Translations under genes and position numbers: made by a program
DNA from: an uncultured Oscillospiraceae bacterium
Lineage (GTDB): Bacteria > Bacillota > Clostridia > Oscillospirales > Ruminococcaceae
Assembly: GCA_934444765.1 (NCBI GenBank)
Contig: CAKSDC010000008.1
Location: forward strand, 24,441-88,440
Length of the DNA: 64,000 bases
Reading direction: 5' to 3'
Part shown: piece after piece, positions 51,483 through 62,200 of the stretch
Position numbering within the stretch: position 1 is the first letter of the stretch
Layout: each line of letters begins with the position of its first letter
Notes under the pieces: model-generated
The model's input: the letters and a program-made list of their open reading frames with translations, nothing else
Told to the model about the DNA's origin: nothing
The model's database searches: none

Positions 51483-51880
51483 TTTTTTATCTTCATAATA
51501 AACTCTTTTAACTCAACGTATATAGGGGAACGCCTATGTAGGTGTTCCCGATATATACTAATTATGATTGATAACCTTCTTCAAATAAATTTTTTCTGCC
51601 CTGCCAAGTATACTTTAATACGCAGGGTGACTACTACGACATACTAAAGTCTTTCTCCCCCTTATAAGTTTTAGTATGTATTACAATATATCTCTCTGTA
51701 TTATAATGGTAATAAGGACATCATATAGTACACTGTGTGGTGTCCTTAATCCATTAGTCTACTAACAGAGCAGACTATGTTACGGCTATACTATTTAAGA
51801 TACTAACGTCAACTACCTATTCAAGTTGGCGTTATATAAACATTAAGTGACTTGTTATATTAACATGGCGGTGAATTCAA
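51483..51880 (+). other. 398-bp non-coding region with several hairpins upstream of the pncC-like gene
   Basis: No gene supportable. It holds the thiI-end hairpin (51526-51549), a possible -10 TATAAT at 51712-51717, and then three stems: AAGGACATCAT with GTGGTGTCCTT (G-U pairs), AGTCT with AGACT, and AACGTCAA with TTGGCGTT. No T-box, SAM or other known riboswitch signature is recognised. It may be a structured leader or a small RNA gene. Confidence 0.5.
51526..51549 (+). terminator. hairpin after thiI
   Basis: GGGAACGCCT / AGGTGTTCCC arms (one G-U pair) with a 4-nt loop and no T-run. Confidence 0.5.
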
Positions 51881-52450
51881 ATGGATAATAGCATTTTAAA
51901 AATATCTTACTCACCTATTAGTAAGACGGACGACATATCTCAATTGGCTAAAAAGACGGTATCTCTATTGAAGGCTAATAACTTAAAGTTTTCGGTAGCC
52001 GAAAGCTGTACTGGTGGAATGATTTCTCAAGCTATAACCTCTATAGACGGTGCGTCTTCGGTGTTTGAGTTTGGAGTATGTACGTACTCTAACAGAATGA
52101 AGACTGAATTTTTAAACGTATCCCCTGTAGTGTTAGATACTGTAGGTTCGGTTAGTTACGAAACCGCTGAGGCTATGGTAAAGGGTTTAAAGATTCGTTC
52201 CGGTGCGGATATGTGCGTTTCGGTTACTGGCGTTACTGGTCCTACTGAAAATACTTTAGAAACTCCTATGGGTACTGTGTACTTGGGAGTATCTTTTAAA
52301 GAAAGAACCTTTGTTAGACTTCTACGCCTTTGGGGTATGGGCTACGATAAAGACACTATTAGACGTAAAACTACTATATGCGTATTCGAAATAGTAAACT
52401 CTATATTAGAAAATATTAAAGACTATACCGATAGGAGGATTTTTGTATAA
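51881..52450 (+). CDS. pncC: nicotinamide-nucleotide amidohydrolase (CinA C-terminal domain)
   Basis: 189 residues consisting only of the CinA-C domain. It has the characteristic SVAESCTGGMISQAITSI, YSNRMKTEFLNV and SVTGVTGPT. The domain deamidates nicotinamide mononucleotide in NAD salvage. The N-terminal molybdopterin-binding-like domain of CinA is lacking. The stop overlaps the start of the first sortase gene (TAATG), so the two are translationally coupled. Confidence 0.88.
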   Translation: MDNSILKISYSPISKTDDISQLAKKTVSLLKANNLKFSVAESCTGGMISQAITSIDGASSVFEFGVCTYSNRMKTEFLNVSPVVLDTVGSVSYETAEAMVKGLKIRSGADMCVSVTGVTGPTENTLETPMGTVYLGVSFKERTFVRLLRLWGMGYDKDTIRRKTTICVFEIVNSILENIKDYTDRRIFV

Positions 52451-53544
52451 TGGCTTCAGAAAGTGTTGCAAAAAAAAAGAAGAAGAAAAAGAAAAAAAAG
52501 ACTACAGCAGTAGACGTATTACAAGAACTATTCCCTTGTGCAGGTGACTCCTTTGCGGAGGGTATGCGTAAGATAGTATTTTTGATATCTATAATAGTAT
52601 TTGGCGTATGTGCTTATTTGGTATTCGACTACTTTTATCAACAGTACCAAAACAACAAAATGTATCAGGAACTATATCAGGGATTAACTCAGTATGTTGA
52701 GGTGGATAAGCCTAACACTAACGATAGTGATACTACAGTTACTACTATCGCTGATGACGGTTACGTTGAAGCGCCTACTACCGAAACCGAAGTGGTAGAC
52801 GGTGAAGTTCGTAAAGTTTGGATAAACACTCCAACTGCTGACTATTGGAAGTCTTTAAACCCTGACTACGTTGGATATATATATATCGAAGATACCAGAG
52901 TAGACTATCCTATAGTACAAAAGACTACCGCTGAACAGAAAGAGTACTATTTAACCCATAACTTTTTAGGTCAAGACGCTAAAGCAGGTTCTATATTCTT
53001 AGACTACAGATGCGTATTAGGTGGCGACCAACAGAGTACTAACTTAGTAATATACGGTCACAATATGAGAGATGAGTCTATGTTCGGTGAACTTAAAAAG
53101 TACAAAGACGAAGACGGTTACTACTCTAAACATCCTATCATACAGTTAAGCTCTCAGTATGAAACTTCACTATATAAAATATTCTCGGTATTCGTTGAAG
53201 ACGTAAACGTGGACAATACCGAACAGTTCCAATACTACAATCAAATAGGTTTTAACTCCGAAGATGAGTTCTATTACTATGTAAACGGTTGTAAACAAAG
53301 AACTTTAATCTCTAACGACGTAGACGTTACCTATGGCGATAACTTAGTTACACTATCTACTTGCTCATCTGTATTCGGTGATGACGGTAGACTTATAGTA
53401 GTAGCAAGACGTGTGCGTTCAGGTGAAGACCCTTATGAGGGTACGGAAAACGCTACGTACAATCCAGACCCTTTAATGCCACGTGCTTGGTATCAATCTA
53501 AGGGTGGTAGTTACGACGGTTCTAACTTTGTACCTTTTAATTAG
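52450..53544 (+). CDS. class B sortase with poly-Lys N-terminus
   Basis: 364 residues. A run of ten lysines lies at 8-17, a membrane helix at about 41-62, and an extracytoplasmic catalytic domain follows. Catalytic residues are visible: His204 in IYGHNMRDES, Cys305 in TLSTC and Arg320 in VVARR. TLSTC and IYGHNM fit class B. It should join sorting-signal proteins to wall or pilin amines. It is a plausible partner for the SPSTG scaffold at 33.9-36.3 kb or the giant adhesin downstream. It overlaps pncC by one base. Confidence 0.9.
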   Translation: MASESVAKKKKKKKKKKTTAVDVLQELFPCAGDSFAEGMRKIVFLISIIVFGVCAYLVFDYFYQQYQNNKMYQELYQGLTQYVEVDKPNTNDSDTTVTTIADDGYVEAPTTETEVVDGEVRKVWINTPTADYWKSLNPDYVGYIYIEDTRVDYPIVQKTTAEQKEYYLTHNFLGQDAKAGSIFLDYRCVLGGDQQSTNLVIYGHNMRDESMFGELKKYKDEDGYYSKHPIIQLSSQYETSLYKIFSVFVEDVNVDNTEQFQYYNQIGFNSEDEFYYYVNGCKQRTLISNDVDVTYGDNLVTLSTCSSVFGDDGRLIVVARRVRSGEDPYEGTENATYNPDPLMPRAWYQSKGGSYDGSNFVPFN

Positions 53545-53569
53545 ATTCGTATATACGGAGTGATGCACT

Positions 53570-54523
53570 TTGAATACTAACAAAAGACTAACTATGTATA
53601 TAGTATTTTTTGTAATATCTATAATGGCTATATGCATACTATTAATATTAAAGATTAATTCTAAAGATTTTGACTATGATACTACTATGTTAGCTACTAT
53701 AGGTACTTCAGAAGAGTATACCATAGGCTATAGCGAAACTATAACTACTACCACACAGGCTTATACTACTACTTCAGTACCAGTTACTACTATGCAAGAA
53801 GTTAGTTCTGTTACTACTACTACGACTACTACGTCCCCTTTGGTGGAAGATAGTATAGCTAATACTAATCCTTCACGTGCCACGTTGCCTAATGGCAGAA
53901 GTTCACAGGTAGCCGACCTTAAACAGTCTAACCCAGATACTCGTGGTTGGATAGCACTTACTAATACTAATATAAGTTATGCGTTTACTCAACAGGATAA
54001 TAACGACTTCTACTTAGACCACGACTTTGACGGAAATTCATCTTATGCAGGTTGGGTATTTATGGACTATCGTGGTACTTTTGACGATAACGGACAACAG
54101 TCAGACGTTGTTACTATATACGCTCATAATATGGCTAATGGTTCTATGTTTTCTACGTTAAAACGCTATCGTGATAATGGGGACTTTTACAATGCTAATC
54201 CTATAATAACGGTATCCAGTAGTAACGGAGTAGCATACTATAAGATATTCTCTTATATGGTGTGCAACGGTTTAGAAGGTTCTGACTTTGAATATTGGAA
54301 GTTTTCAGACCTTTCAGACCCTAACGACTTCTACTACTTTGTAAATAAGGCTTTTAGTAAGTCGCTAATAGTTACTGGTGTAGACTTACAGTATGGCGAT
54401 AAGATTATGGCACTGTCTACTTGTAATACTGGTAGTACTACTAATCATGATAGGTTTGTAGTAATGGCAAGGCTTGTACGTGATGGCGAAGACTTATATT
54501 CTGGTTGCTATCGTATTAGATAG
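53570..54523 (+). CDS. second class B sortase
   Basis: 317 residues from TTG 53570 with ACGGAG about 9 bases upstream. A short cytoplasmic head is followed by a membrane helix (about 9-28) and a long Thr-rich spacer with many consecutive Thr at about 55-90. The catalytic domain has His in IYAHNMANGS, Cys in ALSTCN and Arg in VMARLVR. It lies 26 bp after the first sortase, and the two are paralogues with different spacers. They may have different substrates. Confidence 0.88.
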   Translation: MNTNKRLTMYIVFFVISIMAICILLILKINSKDFDYDTTMLATIGTSEEYTIGYSETITTTTQAYTTTSVPVTTMQEVSSVTTTTTTTSPLVEDSIANTNPSRATLPNGRSSQVADLKQSNPDTRGWIALTNTNISYAFTQQDNNDFYLDHDFDGNSSYAGWVFMDYRGTFDDNGQQSDVVTIYAHNMANGSMFSTLKRYRDNGDFYNANPIITVSSSNGVAYYKIFSYMVCNGLEGSDFEYWKFSDLSDPNDFYYFVNKAFSKSLIVTGVDLQYGDKIMALSTCNTGSTTNHDRFVVMARLVRDGEDLYSGCYRIR

Positions 54524-54554
54524 CAGTATATTATGAAAATTATACAAAAAATAC

Positions 54555-54583
54555 TTGACAACACAACCTTTTAATGGTATAAT
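54555..54583 (+). promoter_or_regulatory. promoter for the zinc-ribbon gene
   Basis: Consensus -35 TTGACA (54555-54560), 17-bp spacer, consensus -10 TATAAT (54578-54583). Confidence 0.82.
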
Positions 54584-54626
54584 TATTAAAAATTTAATCG
54601 TAACTATCTATATAGGAGGTATTTAT

Positions 54627-55130
54627 ATGGGTTTTTTTGATAAAGTAAAAGCAACAGCTTCTAACATAGCTAATAAGGCTGTGGAAACTGGTAACGATTT
54701 AGGCGAAAAGTCTAAGGTTGCTATAGAAAAACAGAAGATTAAGAGTGCTATTAACAAGGAAAATTCTGCTATCAATAAAAAGTATACCGAAATTGGTAAA
54801 AAATACGTAGAACTATTTGCTAATAACTATTCTCCTGAATTTGAAGAGTTTATTTTAGATATTAAAAAGTCTCAAGAACAGATTACTAAGTTAAGCGTTC
54901 AGTTAGAAAGTTTAGAAGACTATGTACTATGTTCTTGTGGTACTAAAGTACCTAAAAACGCTATGTACTGTCCAAACTGTGGAAATCAAGTAGTAGTAGC
55001 ACCTACTACCGCAGTAGAAAGTCCTTCTGAACCTGAAACTGCTACTCAAGAAGACGTTTCAGAAACTACTTCAATAGAAGAAACTTCAACAAATAATAGC
55101 AAGGATTCTCCCACCTCTATAGGTGAATGA
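54627..55130 (+). CDS. coiled-coil zinc-ribbon protein, C-terminus altered by a short insertion
   Basis: 167 residues from ATG 54627 with TAGGAGG upstream. The N-terminus MGFFDKVKATASNIANKAVE and a long amphipathic helix lead to a zinc ribbon, CSCGTKVPKNAMYCPNC, near 108-124. The acidic, Thr-rich tail stops at a TGA inside sequence unlike the rest of the gene. About 140 bp later the text TTEDATTQDETL-stop appears, in the same style as the tail. This suggests the original end was displaced. The function is unknown; zinc-ribbon helix proteins of this kind are often cytoplasmic scaffolds. Confidence 0.78.
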   Translation: MGFFDKVKATASNIANKAVETGNDLGEKSKVAIEKQKIKSAINKENSAINKKYTEIGKKYVELFANNYSPEFEEFILDIKKSQEQITKLSVQLESLEDYVLCSCGTKVPKNAMYCPNCGNQVVVAPTTAVESPSEPETATQEDVSETTSIEETSTNNSKDSPTSIGE

Positions 55131-55268
55131 GATGAATTGCAAGTAGGAAAAATAACGGCAGTGGTGGGCGGAGAGAAATCGGTATCCCCCACTGACATGA
55201 GGCAAACTACAGTCAGTGTTCTGCTGGCTTGTCAGACTCTGTGAAATTACCGACTGTGGATTGAAACA
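55103..55268. mobile_element. putative short insertion (MITE/PATE-like)
   Basis: About 165 bp, visibly more GC-rich than its surroundings, with three short stems: CACCT/AGGTG (55112-55125), GTGGG/CCCAC (55164-55191) and CACTGAC/GTCAGTG (55190-55218). It interrupts the tail of the zinc-ribbon gene. The stems recall non-autonomous IS200/IS605-type elements. No clear target duplication was found, and borders are approximate. Confidence 0.42.
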
Positions 55269-55320
55269 ACAGAAGATGCTACTACACAAGATGAAACTCT
55301 ATAATAAACATAAGATTGAA

Positions 55321-55350
55321 AGCCCCACTCTAAAAAGAGTAGGGGCTTTT
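55321..55350. terminator. terminator between converging genes
   Basis: GCCCC plus ACTCT pair with AGAGT plus GGGGC (one bulged base), a 4-nt loop and TTTT on the plus side. Confidence 0.8.
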
Positions 55351-55370
55351 GTCATGTTAGATTAGCTAAA

Positions 55371-55907
55371 CTATAAGGTTTCGCCTATGTGGTATGCCTT
55401 TTGACAGACTTGGTTTAAGTCGCTATTGCCACCTACGTTGATGTTAGCTATTAAGTCCATACCCTTGCTAATGAACGTATTAAGATACCATTCATAGTTA
55501 GGTAGATACTTAGGATAGTCTTGTGGTGCTCCTTGTGAGAATATTCCTACTAACTTGATACCCTGTTTTAAACGTGAAGTCCTATCTGCATTATTCATGC
55601 AATAGTGACGGTTCATAAAAGTTATCATGTGACCTGCTACTTGTGAGTAGTAGTTAGGGGCAGTAAGTACTAAAGCGTCGCAAGTATGTAAGTCTTTATA
55701 GTAGGCTTGCATATCGTCTTGAATAACGCAGTCTGTTCCGTTTTTTCTGCAACTGCCACAACCCATGCAACCTTTGACGTTCATATTGTAGGCATCGTAT
55801 ACTACTACTTCTGCACCTTTAGACCTTGCACCGTCTATTAGACTTTGTGCAACCTTTTTAGATACAGAACCTTCTCTAACGCTACCTAATACTACTAATA
55901 TTTTCAT
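55371..55907 (-). CDS. flavodoxin-fold NAD(P)H-dependent FMN reductase
   Basis: 178 residues. It starts KILVVLGSVREGSVSKKVA (the FMN phosphate loop) and has LVLTAPNYYSQVAGHMITFMNRHY as in the iron-sulfur flavoprotein/NADPH-dependent reductase family. The cluster GCMGCGSCRKNGTDC is a cysteine motif that may bind an iron-sulfur centre. It probably carries out small electron transfers in the cytoplasm. TAGGAGGA precedes the ATG. Confidence 0.87.
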   Translation of the reverse strand: MKILVVLGSVREGSVSKKVAQSLIDGARSKGAEVVVYDAYNMNVKGCMGCGSCRKNGTDCVIQDDMQAYYKDLHTCDALVLTAPNYYSQVAGHMITFMNRHYCMNNADRTSRLKQGIKLVGIFSQGAPQDYPKYLPNYEWYLNTFISKGMDLIANINVGGNSDLNQVCQKAYHIGETL

Positions 55908-55947
55908 AAAAAATTCCTCCTATTTTAGAATATTTAGTATAGTATAT

Positions 55948-55975
55948 ATTATAGTATCATATTGAAAAAAGTCAA
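55948..55975 (-). promoter_or_regulatory. promoter for the flavodoxin-like gene
   Basis: On the minus strand: -35 TTGACT (55970-55975), 16-bp spacer, -10 TATAAT (55948-55953). Confidence 0.7.
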
Positions 55976-56104
55976 GATATTAAGCATATGAGTATAACAT
56001 TATAGTGCTATTGCACTTTTTAGATATATAATACTAATGTAGTATAGTATAATATAATATCAACGAATTTTTTTGTGCATATTGTACAAATACGCTATTC
56101 TCTA

Positions 56105-56133
56105 TTGCATTTTTTAAGAGGATATTATATAAT
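56105..56133 (+). promoter_or_regulatory. promoter for the giant surface protein
   Basis: -35 TTGCAT (56105-56110), 17-bp spacer, -10 TATAAT (56128-56133). The 312-bp gap 55908-56219 otherwise holds only AT-rich sequence and the ribosome-site structure below. Confidence 0.72.
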
Positions 56134-56181
56134 ATGATTATTCAAAGCTATATATTTATATATGCTGTGCCTATAACTATG

Positions 56182-56222
56182 AAAGGAGCGAAAAATGTCT
56201 TGGCACAAGACAGAATATCATG
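56182..56222 (+). promoter_or_regulatory. ribosome site separated from start by a hairpin, overlapping a tiny ORF
   Basis: AAAGGAG (56182-56188) is followed by 7 nt, then the TGTCTTG/CAAGACA stem with a 3-nt loop (56196-56212), then 7 nt to ATG 56220. Folding cuts the distance from 31 to 14 nt. An alternative reading is ATG 56195, starting an 11-codon frame (MSWHKTEYHEN) that ends at 56230, overlapping the big gene's start for translational coupling. Confidence 0.58.
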
Positions 56223-59200
56223 AAAACTGATAGTTTAACTTTAAACCCAAAGTCGTTTAAGAGTAGATTTATTAGTCTTCTACTATCTGTTATGGTCTTG
56301 TTTATGTGCGTACCTGCACAGGATTTGACCTTAGTCTCGGCAGAGGACTCTACCATTGCTACGAGCATGAATGTAGAGTTTACAGATAGTAAGTATAACG
56401 CTATAGATAGCGTTAGTTCTGGAGAACTATTCTACATACTACTTACTTTGGGTGGTGCTAACGTAACCGAGACTGGACAAAATACAGACGTATATCGTTT
56501 TTACATTCCAAATGAGTTACAGTTAGTAAACTTTCCAAACAATGGATTTACCGAGGGGGCGGAGTATCACGGATTTGTGGTACACGTTGAAGGTGATGTA
56601 CGTTATTTAGAGTATTCTCAAAATAATGGTGATACTCAAGTAATGACACTTCAGGGTAGGTTCGCTAATGGTATAACCCCTAACGATACTAAGTACACTT
56701 TTGACTTAGTATATAGCGGAGACGGTACTAAAGTATCTAATACTATGGTTACTAAGTCCGCTTCTAATTGGAGTACTTCCAAAACTGCTGATAAGCATAC
56801 TATAAACGCTAAGGATATCAATGACGGCGTAAACATAGCCTATACTTTGAATGCTAACTCTAACGGTTCTAAAAAGGGTAATTGGTATATGAGAAAGCTA
56901 TTCTTTACCGATACTATTACTCTACCAAGTAACCTTACTTTCACTGATAGCATACGAGATGCTATCTCAATTGAAGGTGCTACTATTGAAAACGTAACCG
57001 TTAATGGTAATACTGCTACCGTTAAATGGTCTGTAGAAAGTAGCGATACTAAGAATGAGTTACCTAATCAATCTTTTAAGATGGACGTAACTCTTAATAG
57101 TAATACGGTCACTGGCGAACTTGAAAGTTCTGACGACATAGTTAATACTTTAGCTGTAAAGGGTCAACGTGTGGGTGAAGATAATGCTTCTTATACTCTA
57201 CCAGACGCTTCCGCTAAAGTTAAAGTAAACGCTTTAGAACCTAAGTTTGAAATCAATAAGACTGTAGATAAGTCTATATGTAACACAGGCGATACTGTAA
57301 CTTATACCGTTACTGTAAAAAATACAGGTGGTAAGTATGGCAATGTAACCGTTACAGATAGTATACCTTCTTACTTAGAAGATGCTAAAGTAGTTTCTAC
57401 TTCAGGTAACTATGGAAGTGCTACTATAGTTGATAACGTTCTAACTGCTAACTTAGTAAGAGTTCCAGTAGGCGAAACCGTAACTATAAAATACTCTGCT
57501 AAGATTAAGTCAGGTGCTTCTGGTACTATAAGCAATACTGCCGTAGCTACTAAAGATAACACTTACTACGGAAGTTCTACTGCTAACGTTACAGTAAAGA
57601 CTCCTAAACTTACTATTTCCAAAAATGGTAACGTTGAATACGACGGACAGAATATCGGTAGTATATACTACACTAATACTCAAAATCAAAAGGCTATATA
57701 TACTATCACTGTTACTAATAGTGGTAATGTAGACTTAACCAACGTATCTGTTAGTGATGACATTCCAACCAGTATTCAAAGTCCTGAGATAGTCGGTAGT
57801 GTTGAGGGTGTATCTATTAATGGTAACACTTTAAGTGGTACTATAGCTTCTTTAAAGGCTGGCGAAAGCGTAACTATTAAAGTTCAAGGTGATATTGATA
57901 ACAGTACTACAGGTAATATCACTAATAAAGCTAAAGCCTCTAACATTGAAAATAGTTTAGACGTAACCAGTAATGAAGTTACTTTTACTCCTAAAGATGC
58001 TCAACCTAATATAGGTTTGGTAAAGTCTTCGGATAAGAGTACTTTCGTTAAAGGCGATACTATCACATTTACTATTAGAGTTTCTAACTCTGGACCGAAG
58101 TCTACTACTATAACTGTAAAGGATGAACAGTTATGGAACTTAGTAGATAACGGAACTATAACTATTAGTAGCATTACATTAGATGGTCAAAGTCAGATTG
58201 ATGAAGATAATACTGCTGAAAGTCTATTAAAGACTACTGGTATTCAGGTAACTAACCTTGGCTTTAATCAGTCTAAGGATATAGTTATAACTTGTAAGGT
58301 TACTGGCGATATTTCCAAGATTGAAAACACTGCCAGTGCAACCTATGGTGACAATCAAGACACTGTAGATAGTAACAAGGTAACTATTACTAAAGATACT
58401 TCTGGTAACTATAAGGCTGAAAAGTGGATAGTGGATGAAAATGGTAATACTTTAGTCGATAGTAATAATACAGTATCACCTGATTTTGAAGGCTTTTCTG
58501 TAGGCGATACTATTACTTTTAGGTCTAAATTTGCTAACAACAGTGGTAGTACTATAAAGGATTTATATATTTCAGATACCTGTTATTTATACGCTTCAAG
58601 AAACTATGATACGTTCACTATTAAGTTTATTAAGGGCGTAGGTAGTGATGAATATGCAACAGGTTCAACATACACTAAAAGTTTAACTTCTGATGATTAT
58701 AACGACGCTAATATTAATACTGCTTTTAGTATGGCTAATTTAGAAAACATCAATCTACCAAACAACGACTATATTATTATTGAATACTCCATGCCTATTA
58801 GGGAATTAAACAATAATGAGTATAATAATATGTGGACTAATAATAAATATGATTTTGGTAGTAATAATCATATAGAATTTAAAAATGCTTTTAAGGGTAA
58901 TGTTTATGCTAATGCAAAAGTATTAGTTCCAAAAGCAAACACCTATGGCGTTACAAAACAAGTAAAAGATAATAACTACTACACAGACAACAAAACGGTA
59001 AACATTAACGAACTATCTAAAGGTTTAGTCGGTCAAGAGTATGAATACAAGATTACTTTAACTAAGAATGACAAAATGTTAAATGGCTATTCTGGTAATA
59101 CTATAACTATTACTGATACTCTACCACAAGAACTAAACTATAAAGACGGTTCTGTTAAGGTTGTTAGTGGTGGTACATTAGTTAGTGCTACACAAGAAGG

Positions 59201-62200
59201 CAAAGAATTAGTTATCGCTCTAACTCCTGAAAACTTACAAAGTAAAAGCGTTGAAATTACTTATACTGCTACTATAGACCCTACTTCTATAGATAGTATA
59301 ACGACTGGTACTGCAAAGAATGGTTCTGTTGTAGAGGCTATTAATACAGTATCTAATATTACTATTACAGATACAGACGGAAACGTAGTAAATTCTAAAA
59401 AACCTAATACTACTTCAAAAGTAACTTTCAAAAACGTTCAACCATTACCTGGTTTTGCTAAGTTAGCAGTAAAGTCTTTTGCTGGTAAGGTGTACGATGA
59501 AGATGTTGAACTTCAAGGAGTTAATAACGGTTTAATTACTGCTGGTGATACTCTAATATGGCAAGCAGTAGTATATAACGGAAAAGGTACTTCTACTGAT
59601 ATTGCAGACTTAAAGGGTAAATTTTCCGTAACTGATGAACTTCCAAGCACTTATGAGTATGATAATACTACAGGATATCCAACCACTGCTAAAATATGTG
59701 CATTAAAAGAAGACGGTTCTTATGATTTTGCAAGTGGCACGTCTGTAACTTTACCTAAACCTACTATTAGTGGAAACTCTATAACTTGGACTTTCACAGA
59801 CGTAAAACTAAGTCCTAACCAATGCTTAGTAGTGGAATTTCCAACCGTTGCTAAAGAAGGCACTTATGCCGACGGTGTAATCACTAATAAGGGATATGTG
59901 ACTTTTGAAAATAAAGAATATAGTCAAAATCAAGTAGTAGCGGGCGAACCTAAGGGTGAAGACATTTGGAACTATGCTAACTATCATATAGTAGGCTTAA
60001 CTACCAAATCTTATAAGACTATTGCTTATAAAAATCAAGGACACGTTGGTGACCCTCATAACGACCCTAAAGACGATACTGCTTATGGTTATGAACCTAC
60101 ACACAACTATGTACAAGGTATGCAAGGTGAAGAAGTTACTTATACTTTGAATATTACTAACACATCATCTTCTTTAAACTTAGAAAATCTTACTATTATA
60201 GACCGTCTACCATACGTTGGAGATAAAGGTTTAGTATCTGGTCACGATAGAAACTCTGCTTTTGGCGTGGCATTAGGAAAAATTTCAGGTGTAACAATAG
60301 ATGGTGACGCTATAAGTTCAAGTCAGTATACAGTAATGTATTCAACCGATAAGAACTCCATACTAACAGACGATTGCAAAGACTGGGTAGGCGAAAACGA
60401 CATCATGTCTTGGAGTCCAAATTCAGCTAATGCGGTAAACTTTAGAATTATGTTTGATAGTTCTGTAGTAGTTAAGGCTCAACAAACAATAACGGTAAAG
60501 TTTACTGGTATAGTTCCTAACTACGTAGAAAATACTGGCGAAGACAATATAGCTTGGAACAGTTTTGCTTATGCTTACAAGAATAAGAGAATATTAGGTT
60601 CTAAGATAATGGTAGCTGAACCTGCTAAGGTAGGTGTATGGGTAGAAACTCCTGAAACTGCTATAGATATTACTATCAATAAGAGTGTAAACTCTGCAAC
60701 TACTAATACTTTCTACTTTGCACTATTCAATAGTGAGGGCGTACGTATTAGTGATGTAGTATCTTTAGACATAGTAAACGGTACTACAGGTTCTGTAACT
60801 ATGGAAGATATAGACTTAAAGTCTATTAAAGAAAGTATAAAGAACAATTCCGATAATATCTATCTATTTGAAACTAACTCTAAGGGCGAAAAGATAGATA
60901 GTACTAACTCAATCTATGACGTAGAATATAATAATACCAATACAATTTCTACATTAGATTCCACAAAAGATAAGACTGTTACAGTTACTAACACTAAGCA
61001 GTCAGGAGAGATTACAGTAAACAAAACACTTAACGGTGAAGATGCTGATACTTTCTACTTTGGACTATTTACAGTTAAAACGACTGAAACAAAAGTTGAC
61101 GGAAAAGATACACAAGTAACTGAGTATATAAGATACGAAGAAGCTGGTATTAAGTCTTTAACTTTAACTCCTAATAATGGTACTGCTACAGGTTCAGTCA
61201 CTTTTGAAGACGTTCCAGTAGGTACTTTCTACGTATTTGAAACTAATGCTAACGGAGTAATAGTAGGTAGTGATATTCCTAATCATACCTATACTGGTTC
61301 TGTTAGCGGAACTAAGTACGAAGTAGTTAATAGTCTTACTAATGGTGTTACAGTTACTAAGAATGGTATTGCTACTGTTGATATCACTAATACTGAAGTA
61401 AAGAACTATAGTATTACAGTAAGTAAGGCTATGATATCCGATAGAATAGAGACTACTCCAACTTTCTATGTAGGACTATTTGCAGATAATGTTTTAGTAC
61501 AAGCTAAGGAAGTATCCGATGGCGATACTGTAACCTTTGACGGATTAGACAAAGATAAGACTTATCAAGTGTATGAACTATCTAACCTTAATGACCCAAA
61601 TTCTAAGGTTGAAGATACACTAAAAGACTATGAAGTATACTTAACTGAAAAGGATGAAGATGCTACTAAGGTAGACTTTAAGGTTATCTATTCCGACAAT
61701 GACGGTATAAACTTTAAAGACGGTAGTACAGAAAAATATGTATCTATAACTAATAAGGATATAGAAAAGACAGTAGATAAGATTGACGTATTTAAGACTA
61801 TCAATGTAGACTTAACCGAAGAAGAGCGTGCAAACTTCAAGAATACTACTTTCAAATTTGGTCTATACACTAAGAACACCGACGGAAGTTATCAACAAGT
61901 TAAATTTACTACAGTATCCATTGCTAAGGACAAATTAGAAGTCAGTGCAGACCATAAAGGTTATACGACCTATACTGCAACTGCTACAGCTTCTTTTGAA
62001 AACCTTGCAAATGGCACATACTATGCGTTTGAGCTTGACGACAATGAAAACAGAGTTTCCAATGGTGGTTCTTTAACTAATAATGGTAATACCTATGAAG
62101 TAGACTATGCTAATGGTAATGCTAAGATAGTAGATGATACTTTAGCTACTGCACCTACTTTTAGAGTGGTAAACGCTTCTAATAAAGACGTTACATTCAA

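Noticed and set aside
51550..51880. 6S RNA, SRP RNA or tmRNA gene
   Set aside because: I could not find their conserved landmarks, for example the GGTC...GGAAGCAGC-type SRP loop, so I left it as an unassigned structured region.
55245..55266. CRISPR-repeat-like GTTTCAATCCAC on the minus strand
   Set aside because: It occurs once only, with no second copy at spacer distance and no cas genes in the window.
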